Source: Cryptomeria japonica (lineage: Eukaryota; Streptophyta; Pinopsida; Cupressales; Cupressaceae). Taken from it: a stretch of 64,000 bases of DNA. Shown here piece by piece: positions 1 through 10,665 of this stretch. Position 1 is the first letter of the stretch; every line of letters starts with the position of its first letter. Both the position numbers and the translations under genes were made by a program. Under the pieces are notes generated by a model. It searched no databases. It saw only the letters and a program-made list of their open reading frames with translations, and was not told the origin of the DNA. Where the stretch lies: NCBI RefSeq assembly GCF_030272615.1, contig NC_081415.1, forward strand, positions 366,117,667 through 366,181,666. Reading direction: 5' to 3'.

Positions 1-435
1 CTCCTAACAAGACGAACTTCAGAAGAGTTCGGATAGCTATCCTTGTGAGTCTCATCTCACCGTGGTTTTTGCCTATTTGGGTTTTCCACATAAAAACATT
101 TGTGTCAAGCAGTGGATATTTTTGTGGTTATGATCTTATTTGTTGATTTGATTAACTTCTGATAAGGAATTATAACTAGAAGCATTGAGAGATGAATATG
201 TTGAGTTATGATTAAGCATTATTGATGTTTACAAGTTTGAAGTTGTTTACTATTAATTTGTCATAACAGTCAAACCGGTTGTTGTCAAGTATTCTTATGA
301 ATATTGATCTTGACTAAGATATGTTCACTTTGTGTGATTAAATTTGAGTTTGGGAACTTTGTATCAATTTTTCAATATAATGATTCACCCCCCCTTAGTA
401 TTCTATCGGATACTTATTCATTCATCATACCATCA
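1..435 (+). repeat. Partial 5' LTR of Copia element 1
   Basis: The window opens inside this LTR. Its whole length matches the end of the 3' LTR at about 8320-8759, including the C-rich motif at 382-395 and the shared end CATACCATCA. A tRNA-Met primer site follows after two bases, which fixes the LTR end at 435. The upstream part and the left target duplication lie outside the window. Confidence 0.9.
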
Positions 436-437
436 AT

Positions 438-449
438 TGGTATCAGAGC
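438..449 (+). other. Primer binding site (tRNA-Met type), element 1
   Basis: TGGTATCAGAGC, the usual plant Copia complement of the initiator tRNA-Met 3' end, lies two bases after the LTR. Confidence 0.9.
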
Positions 450-507
450 ATCTCAGGTCCTCTTTAATCTTAAACCCTAACAACTTGAGGAAAAGATCTT
501 GTAGATC

Positions 508-1310
508 ATGATGAAGAAAGAAGGTCCAAAGTTAAACAAAGATAACTATAGAATATGGAGTGACAGACTGAATATTTACATTAAGAGTCTTGGTAGTCAG
601 TATTGGGATCATATAAAAACTAAGTAAATTACACCTACTGGAATCCTGATTGATGATTAGAAGAAAGAACAACAAGAAATCACCAAGCATTAGAGGCTAT
701 TATCAGTTCTCTATCTTATGTTGAATATGTAGATGTTCATGGTCTTGAAACTGCACATGAAGTATGCCAAAAACTTGAAGATATTTATAGCGGTGATGAA
801 CATGTTAAGATTGCCAAAGAGGAGAGTTTAAGAGGAAAGTTTGATGACATGAGAATGTTTGAAGGTGAGAATATCTAGCAGTATGGTCAAAGGATTAAAG
901 AGATGGTGAGATAAAGAATGCAGGAGGGAAAGTGGAAGATGCCACTATAATCAGTAAGGTACTGAGAACCCTGCTACTGGTCTATGCTATCCAAGTTGTA
1001 GCTATTCAGGAGCTGAAATCCATTGACAAGACAAAGGTAACTCTTGACTCTATTATTGGCAAACTTATTGCTTTTGAACTAAATGGCTATGACGGTAGTG
1101 TACAAAAATCAGAATCTGCATTCAGAGCTTCTATCTCTAACCCATCTATGAGAAGAAGTAGAGATACCAACCATAGTTATGAATCTAGATCCAGCAGAGA
1201 TGTTGATGATCAAGAGAGCTTAGTGGAACTTGAAGCATTGTTGGCAAAACGACTACCTAGAGGCACTAGCAAATATAGAGGTAAGCTACCTTTAAAATGT
1301 TTTGCATAAA
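508..1310 (+). pseudogene. Copia gag relic, element 1
   Basis: The reading starts with ATG at 508, just after the PBS leader, with a KLNKDNYRIW-like segment typical of the UBN2 gag domain. It continues through blocks resembling YSGDEHVKIAKEESLRGKFDDM and LRTLLLVYAIQ, which align by eye with the intact gag of element D (44307-45032, minus strand). It has in-frame stops near 625, 658 and 876 and frame changes before 932. The zinc knuckle at 1299-1340 lacks its second Cys, where a TAA stands. As a nucleocapsid gene it is dead. The Copia assignment is firm from the downstream pol. Confidence 0.8.
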
Positions 1311-1846
1311 ACAAGATTGGTCATAAATAAACTAATTGCCCTTATGGTGAAAATGAATACAAGAGAGACAAATTTAAGAAGTATAAGGCTAAAGGCAAGA
1401 TAGATTGTCTTATAGCTATTGACAGTGGTATTACTGATGAAGAATCCGATGATGATGCTAGTGAAGATATTATGTTTATAGCTATTAAGGAAGAAATATC
1501 ATATCAGAAGGCACTAGTATCCAGAATGGATAACTCTGATGATTGGATCATTGATAGTGGTTGTTCACATCACATGACTAGTGATCGGAGCAAATTTCTT
1601 TCCCTGAAGGAATTTGATGGCGGTGTTGTCATATTTGGCAATGACTCACCTTGTATGGTTAAAGGTAAGGGAGTTATTTCTCTTAATGAGAAGAGTAATG
1701 CTAATGATGTCTATTGGGTTGAAGGCCTAAAGCACAATCTTTTAAGTGTGACACAACTTAATGACAGAGGATACCCACTAGAGTTTAGAAATGGAGTGTG
1801 CAAAATCTTTGACAACAAAGGTGAATTGAATGCAACCAGGAAATAG
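1311..1846 (+). pseudogene. Copia gag-pol junction and aspartic protease relic, element 1
   Basis: An open stretch at 1472-1846 encodes DDWIIDSGCSHHMTSD. This is the Copia protease active-site region; in this family DSG is the catalytic Asp-Ser-Gly. The following VEGLKHNLLSVTQL is the conserved end of protease leading into the pre-integrase domain. The same order is seen in element D on the other strand. A TAG at 1844-1846 interrupts the frame before the integrase. The part before 1472 is acidic linker with stops. Confidence 0.85.
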
Positions 1847-3005
1847 ACCATTGGTAATCTATTTCATCTTAATCCTAAAGTTAGCAACTGTTTTATTGCA
1901 AAAATAGATGGTAGTTCGCTTTGGCATAGGAGATTTTTTCATATAAATTTTGACAATATTGTTAAAGTAAGCAAGTCTAAGATAGTAAGAGGTATGCCTC
2001 AGCTAGACAAACTGGTTAATGCTCCTTGTTAAGAATGTCAGCTAGGAAAGATGACTTCTTCAACTTTCAAGAGAAAGTCCTTCTCACCAGAGCAATTGTT
2101 AGGTTTGGTTCATACAGATCTATGTGGACCAATAAGAACAAGAAGCATTCAAGGTCATAGATAGTTCATGATATTCACTGATGATTGTTCAAGGATGATG
2201 TGGGTCACATTCTTGAAGGATAAGAATGAAGCTTTTAGTAAATTCAAGGCATTCAGAGCCTTAGCTGAGAAAGAGAGTGGAAAAAAGATAAAAATGTCTG
2301 AGAACAGATCAAGGCGGTGAATTCACTTCTGTAGAGTTCACTAAGTATTGTGATGATAATGGTATCAAGCGGCAAATTTATGTACCAAGGACACCACAAC
2401 ATAATGATATAGTAGAGAGAAACAACCGGTCAGTGGTTGAAGCTGCTAGGACTATGTTGATACAAGGATATGTAGCAAAAACATTTTGGAAAGAAGTTGT
2501 AAGTACAACTGTCTACACAATGAACCGAGTTCTGGTGAAAAGAGGTAAGGACAAGACCCCATATGAATACTGGTATGGGAGATCACCTGATGTTAGCTAT
2601 TTTAAGATATTTAAAAGAAAATATTTTATTAAAAAAGGTGATTACATAAGCAAGTTTGAAGCTAAGAGTGATGAGGGAATATTTCTTAGCTATTCCTCCA
2701 AGAGTAAGCCCTATAAATACTTCAACAACCGGACACATAAAATTGTTGAGAGTTTTGATGTTTGTGTAGATGAATATCCTGAAGTTTCAGATGTAACCAG
2801 TTTTGAGAAGAAGGATGAAGATCCTTGCATTTTTCTTTTGGGACCTGAAACTATTAAATCAGAAACCGGTAAAGCAAATCCTGATGTACTTGTTCAACCA
2901 GAACAAATAAATTCAGAGGAAGATGATAATGAAGAATTTGAACTTGAAGAGAATGATCATGTTATTCCTAGGTATGTGAGATTGAATCAAAGTCATTGGA
3001 GATAA
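1847..3005 (+). pseudogene. Copia pre-integrase and integrase relic, element 1
   Basis: After the protease come a degraded zinc-binding pre-integrase region (LWHRRFFHINFDNI, then a CxxCQLGKM end with a stop in place of one residue) and the integrase core. The first catalytic Asp lies in HTDLCGP near 2112. The second lies in a TDQGGEF segment near 2300, after a frameshift at about 2290. The Glu lies in the IVERNN segment near 2410. The open part 2433-3005 is the C-terminal integrase region (PYEYWYGRSPDVSYFKIF) and an acidic linker into reverse transcriptase. Stops at 2031, 2160 and elsewhere make it non-functional. Confidence 0.85.
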
Positions 3006-3775
3006 GGATGCCGGTATATTCACTAGAAGGAGAATAAGAGAAAACTCTTGCATGATCTCCACCTTTGAACCTAGAAGTGCTAAGGAGGCATTTGGTGATG
3101 ATCATTGGGTGAAAGCTATGGAGGAGGATTTGGATCAAATTGATAAGAAAAACACTTGGACCCTAGTACCTTAACTAATAAAGAAGAATGTTATAGGTAC
3201 TAAATGGGTGTTTAGAAACAAGTTAAATGAAGATGGTGTTGTAGTTCGTAACAAGGCAAGATTAGTATGCAAAGGTTATGTGCAATAAGAAGGAGAAGAT
3301 TATGGAGAAACTTTTGCACTAGTAGCAAGACTGGAAGGTGTCAGAACATTACTTGCATTTGCAGCTCATAAGAAGTTCAAGGTATACCAGATGGATGTTA
3401 AGTCTGCATTCTTGAATGGGATACTTGAAGAAGAGGCCTATATAGAGCAGCCTGATGGTTATGCATTGATAGATTAAGAAGAAATGGTATGCGAATTACA
3501 TAAAGCTTTGTATGGATTAAATCAGGCACCGAAAGAATGGTATGAAAAACTTCATACTCATCTGATGAAGATAGGCTTTGCTAGAACCAGTGATGACAAC
3601 AACATTTATCTCAAGTTTGAAGGAGATGAAATACTGGTCAGTGAAGTATTTGTTGATGACATTATATTTGGAGGTAATGATGACATGAGTAATTGTTTTA
3701 CAGATGAAATGCAGAATGAGTTTGAGATGTCATTAGGAGGGGAAATAAAAAAATTCATAGGCTTATAGATACAAT
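3006..3775 (+). pseudogene. Copia reverse transcriptase relic, element 1
   Basis: The reading contains the RVT_2 landmarks in order: [66 protein letters not shown] and the catalytic box FVDD at 3649-3660, where most relatives have YVDD. In-frame stops occur near 3172, 3286 and 3475, and two TAGs lie in 3766-3778. The frame is otherwise kept, so decay is mainly by point changes. It would have copied element RNA to cDNA in the particle. Confidence 0.9.
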
Positions 3776-4600
3776 AGATGAAGAATGGTATTTTCATTAC
3801 TCAATCCAAGTATGTGAAAGAGGTTTTGAAGACTTTCGGTATGAGTGACTGTAAACCAGTTGGAACCCCAATGGTTACAGGTTGTAAATTGTCCAAGGAA
3901 GATGCATCTAAGTCTGTAGATGAAAAGGAATACATGTCAATGATTGGAAAATTACACTATGTTGCTCACAGTCGACCGGATATTGCCCATGCAGTTGGTA
4001 TTGTTGCTAGATTTTAGAAGAATCCAAAGGAGGCACATTTTATGGAAACCAAGAGACTTTTTAGATATCTGAAAGGTACTATTGACTATGGGTTATGGTA
4101 TCCATATGGTGGAAAATTTCATTTGAAAGCATACACAGATGTTGATTGGGTAGGAAATATTGATGACCGGAAAAGTACTACCGATGGAGCATTCTTTCTA
4201 GGAGGAAGCTAGTCTCATGGAGTAGTAAAAAATAGAGTTGTACTTCACAATCTACTGTTGAAGCTGAGTATGTAGCAGCTTATATGAATTGCAAACAAGC
4301 TATGTGGATGAGGAACATTTTGGAAGGTTTGAAAATGGAAATCTTAGAACCAATAAAGATTTTGTGTGATAATACAAGTGCAATAAACATTTCAAAACAC
4401 CTTGTTTTGCATGCATGGACTAAGCACATTGAAATGAAGTATCACTTCTTGAGGGAAAAAGTTCAAAGTAAAGATGTTATCTTGGAGCATGTTTCTACCA
4501 AGGAGCATCTTGCAGATATATTTACCAAACCTCTACCTAAGACCACTTTTGAGTATATTTGGAGTCAATTAGGGGTTGTCCCTCTTCATAAATTTAGTTG
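3776..4600 (+). pseudogene. Copia RT C-terminus and RNase H relic, element 1
   Basis: The open part 3778-4017 carries the RT tail with SKYVKEVLKTFGMSDCKPVGTPM and SRPDIAHAVG. RNase H follows with YTDVDWVGN near 4134, a DNTSAI segment near 4368 and the family ending HIEMKYHFLREKV ... ADIFTKPL in 4284-4601. TAGs at 4015 and 4210 and a frame change before 4284 break it. The natural end is TGA at 4599-4601. Confidence 0.9.
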
Positions 4601-4601
4601 A

Positions 4602-4952
4602 GCATGATGCTGATTGCATCAGTCCCTGAATTACTTGTTGAATCTTACATGGCTTGATGAAGAAGTGGATGTATTCCACAGGGGGAGCATCAAGTTGCAG
4701 TATGATGTTGATGCACAGTGAGAGCATAATTACATGTTTTTACTTTCACTTTGGCATTGTTGTCAAAGGGGGAGAAGAATTATGTTATTGAGGAGAAGAA
4801 TTATGTGTTTGATTAGGTGAACCAGCGACAGGCTGAAGATAGACAGAGAAAGGTGAATACTTTGTAATGTAGACCAGGATTCCTATTCACTAATCTCATC
4901 AACAATAAGAGGCGTTGATATTTGTATTGCCATCAATGCCAAAGGGGGAGAT
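4602..4952 (+). other. Element 1 3' untranslated region with polypurine tract
   Basis: The stretch is non-coding and carries two G-rich runs: ACAGGGGGAGC near 4680 and AAAGGGGGAGAT at 4941-4952. The second directly abuts the LTR start TGTTGG at 4953, so it is the plus-strand primer. Confidence 0.85.
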
Positions 4953-6047
4953 TGTTGGAATTTTGAGTTTGTTGGCATTTTACATATAGAGTGCATTAAT
5001 GATATGTTTTCATTGATGTCAATTGAACCAATAATGGTATTCATGTAATTGTTGATATTGGCTAGTAACTGGTAAGAAGATCTTTATGGAAGATGTTGTA
5101 AATCGGTATGTAAAGTTTGTGAGTTGAACCAGTAAACTGGTATAAAGGGTTAAACCTTTCTATGCGATGTAACCTGTAAACCCTATCAGTTGTTAAACCC
5201 TAACCGATCTAGTTTGTTGGTTTATTATCTGATAAGTGGTAATGATGGAGACACATGTGATCATTGTATAAGGATAAGTTCAAATTGTTTTGGTGCATTT
5301 GGTTATTGTCTAGGGAAGGAGCAAAGTGGATTTAATATAATGCACAATGCGTGATGAGTTACAAAGTCCGATGAAACGGTGATCATGGAGCGGTTGGAAT
5401 TTTCTTGAAGAATGCGAAGAGATTTTCATGATTTCTAATGGCAAGATTGTACTGACTTGTTTGTAATCTCAATGATAAGAATTAGGTTTTTGTTGTGTTA
5501 CCGACCCAATTGATTTGTATTTAAGGTCGATGAAGTTGTTTGTAAAGGTTGTTGGCAAGATTGGCAGAAATCTATTGAGTGTGTAGTTGCCTAACCAGTG
5601 AATGGATCTGCACTTTGAGTGAAGGCAGATTGAAGCTTAAAAGGATCTGATCAAGCAAATGTAGTGCTACTCAGACAGATCAAGAAAACCTGTTATTTCT
5701 AACAGTTGTTAGAGTTATCTTGTATTAGCTAATAATTATTTATTTAATTATTAGTCTATTATACTCTACACTTAAGCTAAACTTAGGCATTTAATAATAT
5801 TGTAGGTATTTAATAATTATTCTAATTATTAAATACTCTTTATCTCTTTAGGGTTGCACATCTTTAGGGTTTCTAATTCTCCTGTCATAAGGATTGTATT
5901 GTAACTTTATTTTTTATTCCCTCTCTGAATGATAATCTTTTTTCCATAGCCTTTATTGTGTTTCTGTCTCCAATCTTCTATTGTGATAGGTATTTTGCTA
6001 ACAGGTGTTTTTGGGATCTCTGAAGTTATATTTTCTCAACTTCTTCA

Positions 6048-6060
6048 TGGTATTGGAGCC
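6048..6060 (+). other. Variant primer binding site of the nested element
   Basis: TGGTATTGGAGCC follows the LTR directly. It differs at two positions from the tRNA-Met site TGGTATCAGAGCC used elsewhere in the window. Confidence 0.75.
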
Positions 6061-7767
6061 TACATATGTTGTTGTTTAGGAGGGTTTCAAGCTTTTTCAG
6101 AGTTTTTTTATTGGATCTGGGGTAGATGTTTTGTTTTTGATCATTTTGGGCTCAAATGGACCTCACCATTGAGCTTAGAATGTCCAGAAAGCCCCCATTT
6201 CCACATAAAATTTGTCAAATTTTGACAAATTTGGGTTCTGGACAATTTTTGGCATGAATTTTGAGAAATTCATTTAAAAAATCATTAAAAAAAATTCAGA
6301 GCAGTTTGGGCCAAAAAAGAGCTCACCGTTGGCTTCCCAAGGGCATTTCCAGTCATTTTGATATATAATTCGACCTATTCTAGTGACAAGGGCATTTGGG
6401 CTATGATTTTTTCATTGGCATGTTTTATGAGACAAAAAATCCGTATGACTGTACCTGCAAATGCGTCAAAAAAATTTCGTCAAAAAATAAATAAATTTTT
6501 TTTTTACCTTTTTTATGCCCTACAAGAGAGGTTTTTTTCTTTTGGCTGTAACTTGGGCAAACAGAGTCATTTTTTTGAAAACAAATAGGCGTTGGAAAGC
6601 TCTTTTCGAGCTCTACTTGGATCTGAAGGTTTACACTTTTGATTTTTCTTTTTTAATGGCATTTTTTTCTGTCCAAGCTAGAGGTTCTTTTTTGCACTCT
6701 TGGAGACATAAATTGAACATCTGAACTCTGTTTTTTGAAAACTTTATATTGTTGGAAAGATTGTTTTGTGTACTTTCCATTTATATGAGTTTTGTTTCCA
6801 TATTTTTCTCCAGGTATATTTTATTCAGGTAAATATCTTGGATGTTTCAGGTCCTGGGATCTCTTTCTCTGAGTAGGATGTCTCGTTTTTGGCTGTTCTT
6901 TTTGTTTCCAGTCTTTTGTCTCTTCTTATCATTGTAGCATTTTATTTATGCAAACACACTAAGATAAAGTGCCATCATGCATTGTTTACTTGGGATCTTG
7001 CACATCTTGTGCCTTATTGTACATGCACTACTTATAAAGTGTCATGGGGGGTTGATGTTTGTCTTTTGTTTGCCATCTACCTTTTTCCAGTGAGTGTTCC
7101 TTCCATGACATTCACCTCATGATGTGTGCCAAGTGAGTGTTCCTTCCATGATACTATGTATTTTTTCTCTGCACCTTCGATGTTCCTAGTTCTTCATCAC
7201 GCAGTTCTTGTTGGTCATTTTTTTCAGTGTACCTATCCCTCTCCCTTTTCAACATTATGGGGAGGTTTGTCTTGTTGTTTAAATGCTTCCTTGGTTTGAT
7301 TGATCAACTCTTCAGGCTTTGGTGTCTCATGCCATCTATATCTTTGAGTTCATTTGTTTGCCCTTGTTTGCCATCTGATTCGAGTAGTGTCATTTGGGGG
7401 CACTCATGTAGATTATAGTCTGCACTACCTGGTCATGTTCTATTTCAGTGGAGGTTCTTCAGATCAGTAGTTACTCTTTGACAATGTTTGCAACTATTTC
7501 ATGCTTCAGTGGTGTTCTTCATGATCTTCTCTTGTTCCTATATTTTTGGAACATTCTTGTTTGGAGGCTTCATCAGTCCTCCACTTGCTTTTAACATCTC
7601 TTTTTGGAGTAGAATTTTTTTCCCACATGGTTTTCTCTATTTCTCTGATTCATAGAGATTTGGTTGTGATTGGGTACCTTATCAGGCCTTGTTGCTGGGA
7701 CCCAAATATTTTGTTGCTTCATGCATTTAGTTTTTTAGCTACTCCCTAAGTTCATCTTAAGGGGGGG
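6061..7767 (+). other. Non-coding interior of the 2.38 kb element
   Basis: The stretch is T-rich with only short ORFs lacking recognisable motifs. It ends in a purine run of seven G (7761-7767) that serves as PPT next to the second LTR. Confidence 0.7.
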
Positions 7768-8759
7768 TGTTAGAGTTATCTTGTATTAGCTAATAATTAT
7801 TTATTTAATTATTAGTCTATTATACTCTATGCTTAAGATAAACTTAGGCATTTAATTATATGTCTAATTATTAAATACTCTTTATCTCTTTAGGGTTGTA
7901 CATCTTTAGGGTTTCTAATTCTTCTATCATAAGGATTGTATTGTAACTTTATTTTTTATTCCCTCTCTGAATGATACTTTTTTCCATAGCCTTTATTGTG
8001 TTTCTGTCTCCAATCTTCTCTTGTGACAGGTATTTTGCTAACAGGTGTTCTTGGGATCTCTGAAGTTGTATGTTCTCAACTTCTTTAACAATTACAGCAG
8101 AAGTGAAATCCCTTAACCGGGTAAGCTCTAACAAGCTTGGTTACTCATTAAATCCTCTAACAAGGTGGTCCATTAGCTTGGATTCTAAAATCCTCTAGCG
8201 AGGTTACTCCTAATAGGGTATTGTGCTTTTCATCAAGGCATATTTGTAAATCCCTTAACCGGGTGATTCCTAACTAGAATTAGTTCTTAACCGGACTTAT
8301 TGTAAAGCTTTAACAGGCTTGGCTTCTAATAGGGTGAACTTTAGAAGAGTTCAGATAGCTATCCTTGTGATTCTCATCTCACCATGGTTTTTACCTATTT
8401 GGGTTTTCCACGTATAAACATTTGTGTCAAGTGGTGAATTTTTTTGTGGTTATGATCTTATTTATTCATTTGATTAACTTCTGATAAGGCATAATAACTA
8501 GAAGCATTGAGAGATGAATATGTTGAGTTATGAATAAACATTGTTGACGTTTACAAGTTTGAAGTTGTTTACTGTTAAGTTGTCATAACAGTCAAACCGG
8601 TTGTTGTCAAGTATTCTTATAAATATTGATCTTGACTAAGATATGTTCACTTTGTGTGATTGAATTTGAGTTTGGGAACTTTGTATCATTTTTTCAATAT
8701 ACTGATTCACCCCCCCTCTTAGTATTCTACCGGATACTTATTCTTTCATCATACCATCA

Positions 8760-9335
8760 TTAGCCACCTAGATCCTACATATCATCTTTTTTGGCATCCA
8801 CCTCAGTTCACTATGCCGGTTCAGGCTCAGGCACCAACCAAACACACAACTGGTGTTTACCTACTAATTCACCTTGCCATACCAGTTATACAATAATTAG
8901 TTAACCTTCAAGCCATTATCTTCTCTATTTGATTGGTTAGGACACAATACCTTTTCACTTCATATGATCTAATTCCATGCTCTATGTTCTACTTGTCCCT
9001 TGCATGCTTACTAGTGAACATGTTCACCGGTTGATACTACACCTTTCTACATACCGGATTGGTATTCATTCTTTTCCATAGAGTACATATCAGTCAATTA
9101 TAAATGTGCTCTTTGGTTTACCAAACGTGATGTGGTTTCAATCACAGACTCATGGCAATTCTATGTACATATATTCTAAACCACAACTCCTGAATCTTGT
9201 CCAATCATCTGTAACAATTGCTTGATCACCTCTCTTTTCCTATTTATCGGTTGACAACTTAGCAGTTATGCCAATCAACAACTTATTTGACAAGCTTGTT
9301 TACCGATTGACATCAATGACAATACATTACCAACA
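8760..9335 (-). repeat. 3' LTR fragment of minus-strand Copia element F
   Basis: On the minus strand an LTR start TGTTGG at 9335 is preceded by a PPT (9336-9347). The fragment runs leftward to 8760, where it meets element 1. No C-rich LTR end motif is seen in it, so the downstream part of this LTR is missing here. That fits element 1 having inserted into it. Confidence 0.7.
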
Positions 9336-9462
9336 ATCTCCCCCTTTGGCATTGATGTCAACACACACAGTATTCACTATCACACTAGTTCCTTCTCCCC
9401 CTTTGACAACAACGACAAAGGGCACAAACAAAAAACTTTCTCCCTTTTTTTCTGGTAGAGCA
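9336..9462 (-). other. Element F 3' region with polypurine tracts
   Basis: Read on the minus strand, AAAGGGGGAGAT (9336-9347) abuts the LTR start. A second purine run, AAAGGGGGAGAA, lies near 9393-9404. This region is contiguous with 16587-16726 once element A is removed. Confidence 0.7.
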
Positions 9463-10603
9463 TGTTACTACTTATCAAGTTTCCATTAGTTTTATGTTCA
9501 AAGTTGTTCTATATACTCTAGTTGGTTACTACTACCGAAATATTTAGTCGGTATGAACAGTCTAGTCGGTTATTGAAGAAAGTAGTCTTAGAGCATAGTA
9601 TACACTGAGTTGTCTATCGAGTATCATTTCATGACTACCGAGAAGCAAAGATGACACATCGAGTTGTTATACACTGAGTGAAACGTGTTACCAGATTCAT
9701 TGAACCTAGACATACATATGAAAATGTGTTACAAGATCGAGGAACATCTAACCGTTATCACATTGGAAATTGCACTTAAATATTGTGTATGATTTTGAGG
9801 TCATCTAACCAATGAAATAATTTGCATGGTTATTCATTCGATAAAACATGTTTGTAAGATCAAAGCAATGAAAGAATCACCGACATAAGAGATCTATTTA
9901 TATAGCATGAGTTAAGATTTAAAAAGTGTGTGTGCATGAGTGTAAGAAGACTATTACAGAGACATAGAGGTCACCGAGAAGGTTTTCAGAGAACAGTTGA
10001 AGAACAGAGTAAACATAAGGGTTTACCGAGTTACTATATGGGTTACCGAGGTATGCTATAAGCAAGGTAATCTATTCTAAGCACATAGAATCTGCTATAA
10101 CATTCCAAATGTAAAGTTGCAGATATTTGTAATAATTTTATTGTAATATTTTGAAGTTGTAAGAGAAACCTTTAACAGGGTAAAAGACTCTAATCAAGTC
10201 TATAAATTGTAAAGCCTCTAACTAGGTGCAACATTTAGTTTAAGTGTTGTAAAATCCTTTAGCAAGGTAGATCTAACAGATCTTGTTACTCCTAATAGGG
10301 TAAGCTATCAGAAATAGCTAAACATGTAGCTCTAACCGAGCACTCTTTATTATTGCAGTAGTGAAGTTGTGGGTGCCATCCCCATCGCAGTTTTTCTCTC
10401 TAACTAAGAGTTTCTGCGTAACCAAAATATATGTGTTATGGAGTGAATCATGTATGATTGTTATCTATTTGTTTTAGCTTTATATTTTGTTACTGCACTA
10501 TTTGGTTTATGCATAATAGGAAAGTTATTATTGAAGAAATTTTTTGAAGTACTGATTCACCCCTCCCCTCTCAGTACATTAGCTTTCCATATTGGGCCTA
10601 ACA
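9463..10603 (+). repeat. 5' LTR of element A
   Basis: 1141 bp, TGTTAC to CTAACA. It has a TATA-like CTATTTATATAG near 9894, repeated AACAGGGT/CTAACTAGGT-like words at 10163-10345 and the motif GATTCACCCCTCCCC at 10554, 49 bases before its end. Confidence 0.92.
9894..9905 (+). promoter_or_regulatory. Putative TATA box in element A 5' LTR
   Basis: CTATTTATATAG sits mid-LTR, where a U3 promoter is expected. The 3' LTR has the related TATATTTATA at 15876-15885. Inferred from sequence and position only. Confidence 0.45.
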
Positions 10604-10605
10604 AT

Positions 10606-10617
10606 TGGTATCAGAGC
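10606..10617 (+). other. Primer binding site, element A
   Basis: TGGTATCAGAGC lies two bases after the LTR end. Confidence 0.9.
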
Positions 10618-10665
10618 TTCAATCTTGGAAAAGGGTTTAACTACCTAAAGAGAAAGATCTTATCA

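Larger units (their letters stand above)
5707..8087 (+). mobile_element. Nested non-coding LTR element (2.38 kb)
   Basis: Two similar LTRs, 5707-6047 (341 bp) and 7768-8087 (320 bp), start TGTTAGAG and end in CTTCTTCA / CTTCTTTA. They differ mainly by an indel of about 21 bp in an AT-rich stretch. Flanks ACAGT (5702-5706) and ACAAT (8088-8092) form a target duplication with one change. A PBS (6048-6060) and a PPT (AAGGGGGGG ending 7767) are present. The internal 1.7 kb has no gag or pol match in any frame, only short T-rich ORFs. It is therefore a non-autonomous LTR element of TRIM/LARD style, needing enzymes from another element. Confidence 0.9.
4953..8759 (+). repeat. 3' LTR of element 1, interrupted by a nested element
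   Basis: It starts TGTTGGAATT after the PPT and ends CATCA at 8759, matching the 5' LTR end at 435. Removing the insertion (5707-8087 plus one 5-bp duplication) leaves about 1.42 kb. The downstream half (8088-8759) has repeated AACAAGGT-like words and the C-rich motif GATTCACC near 8704. The next bases are TTAGC, which should recur just left of the off-window 5' LTR start. Confidence 0.88.

Noticed and set aside
5956-7749. Several 60-90 residue hydrophobic ORFs in the 2.38 kb element
   Set aside because: T-rich sequence gives Phe/Leu-rich chance ORFs. There is no similarity between them and no motif.
10450-10665. Upstream part of the ORF starting at 10450
   Set aside because: It lies in the LTR and across the PBS. 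The matching 16433-16705 ORF in the other LTR shows it is chance; the start at 10666 is preferred.
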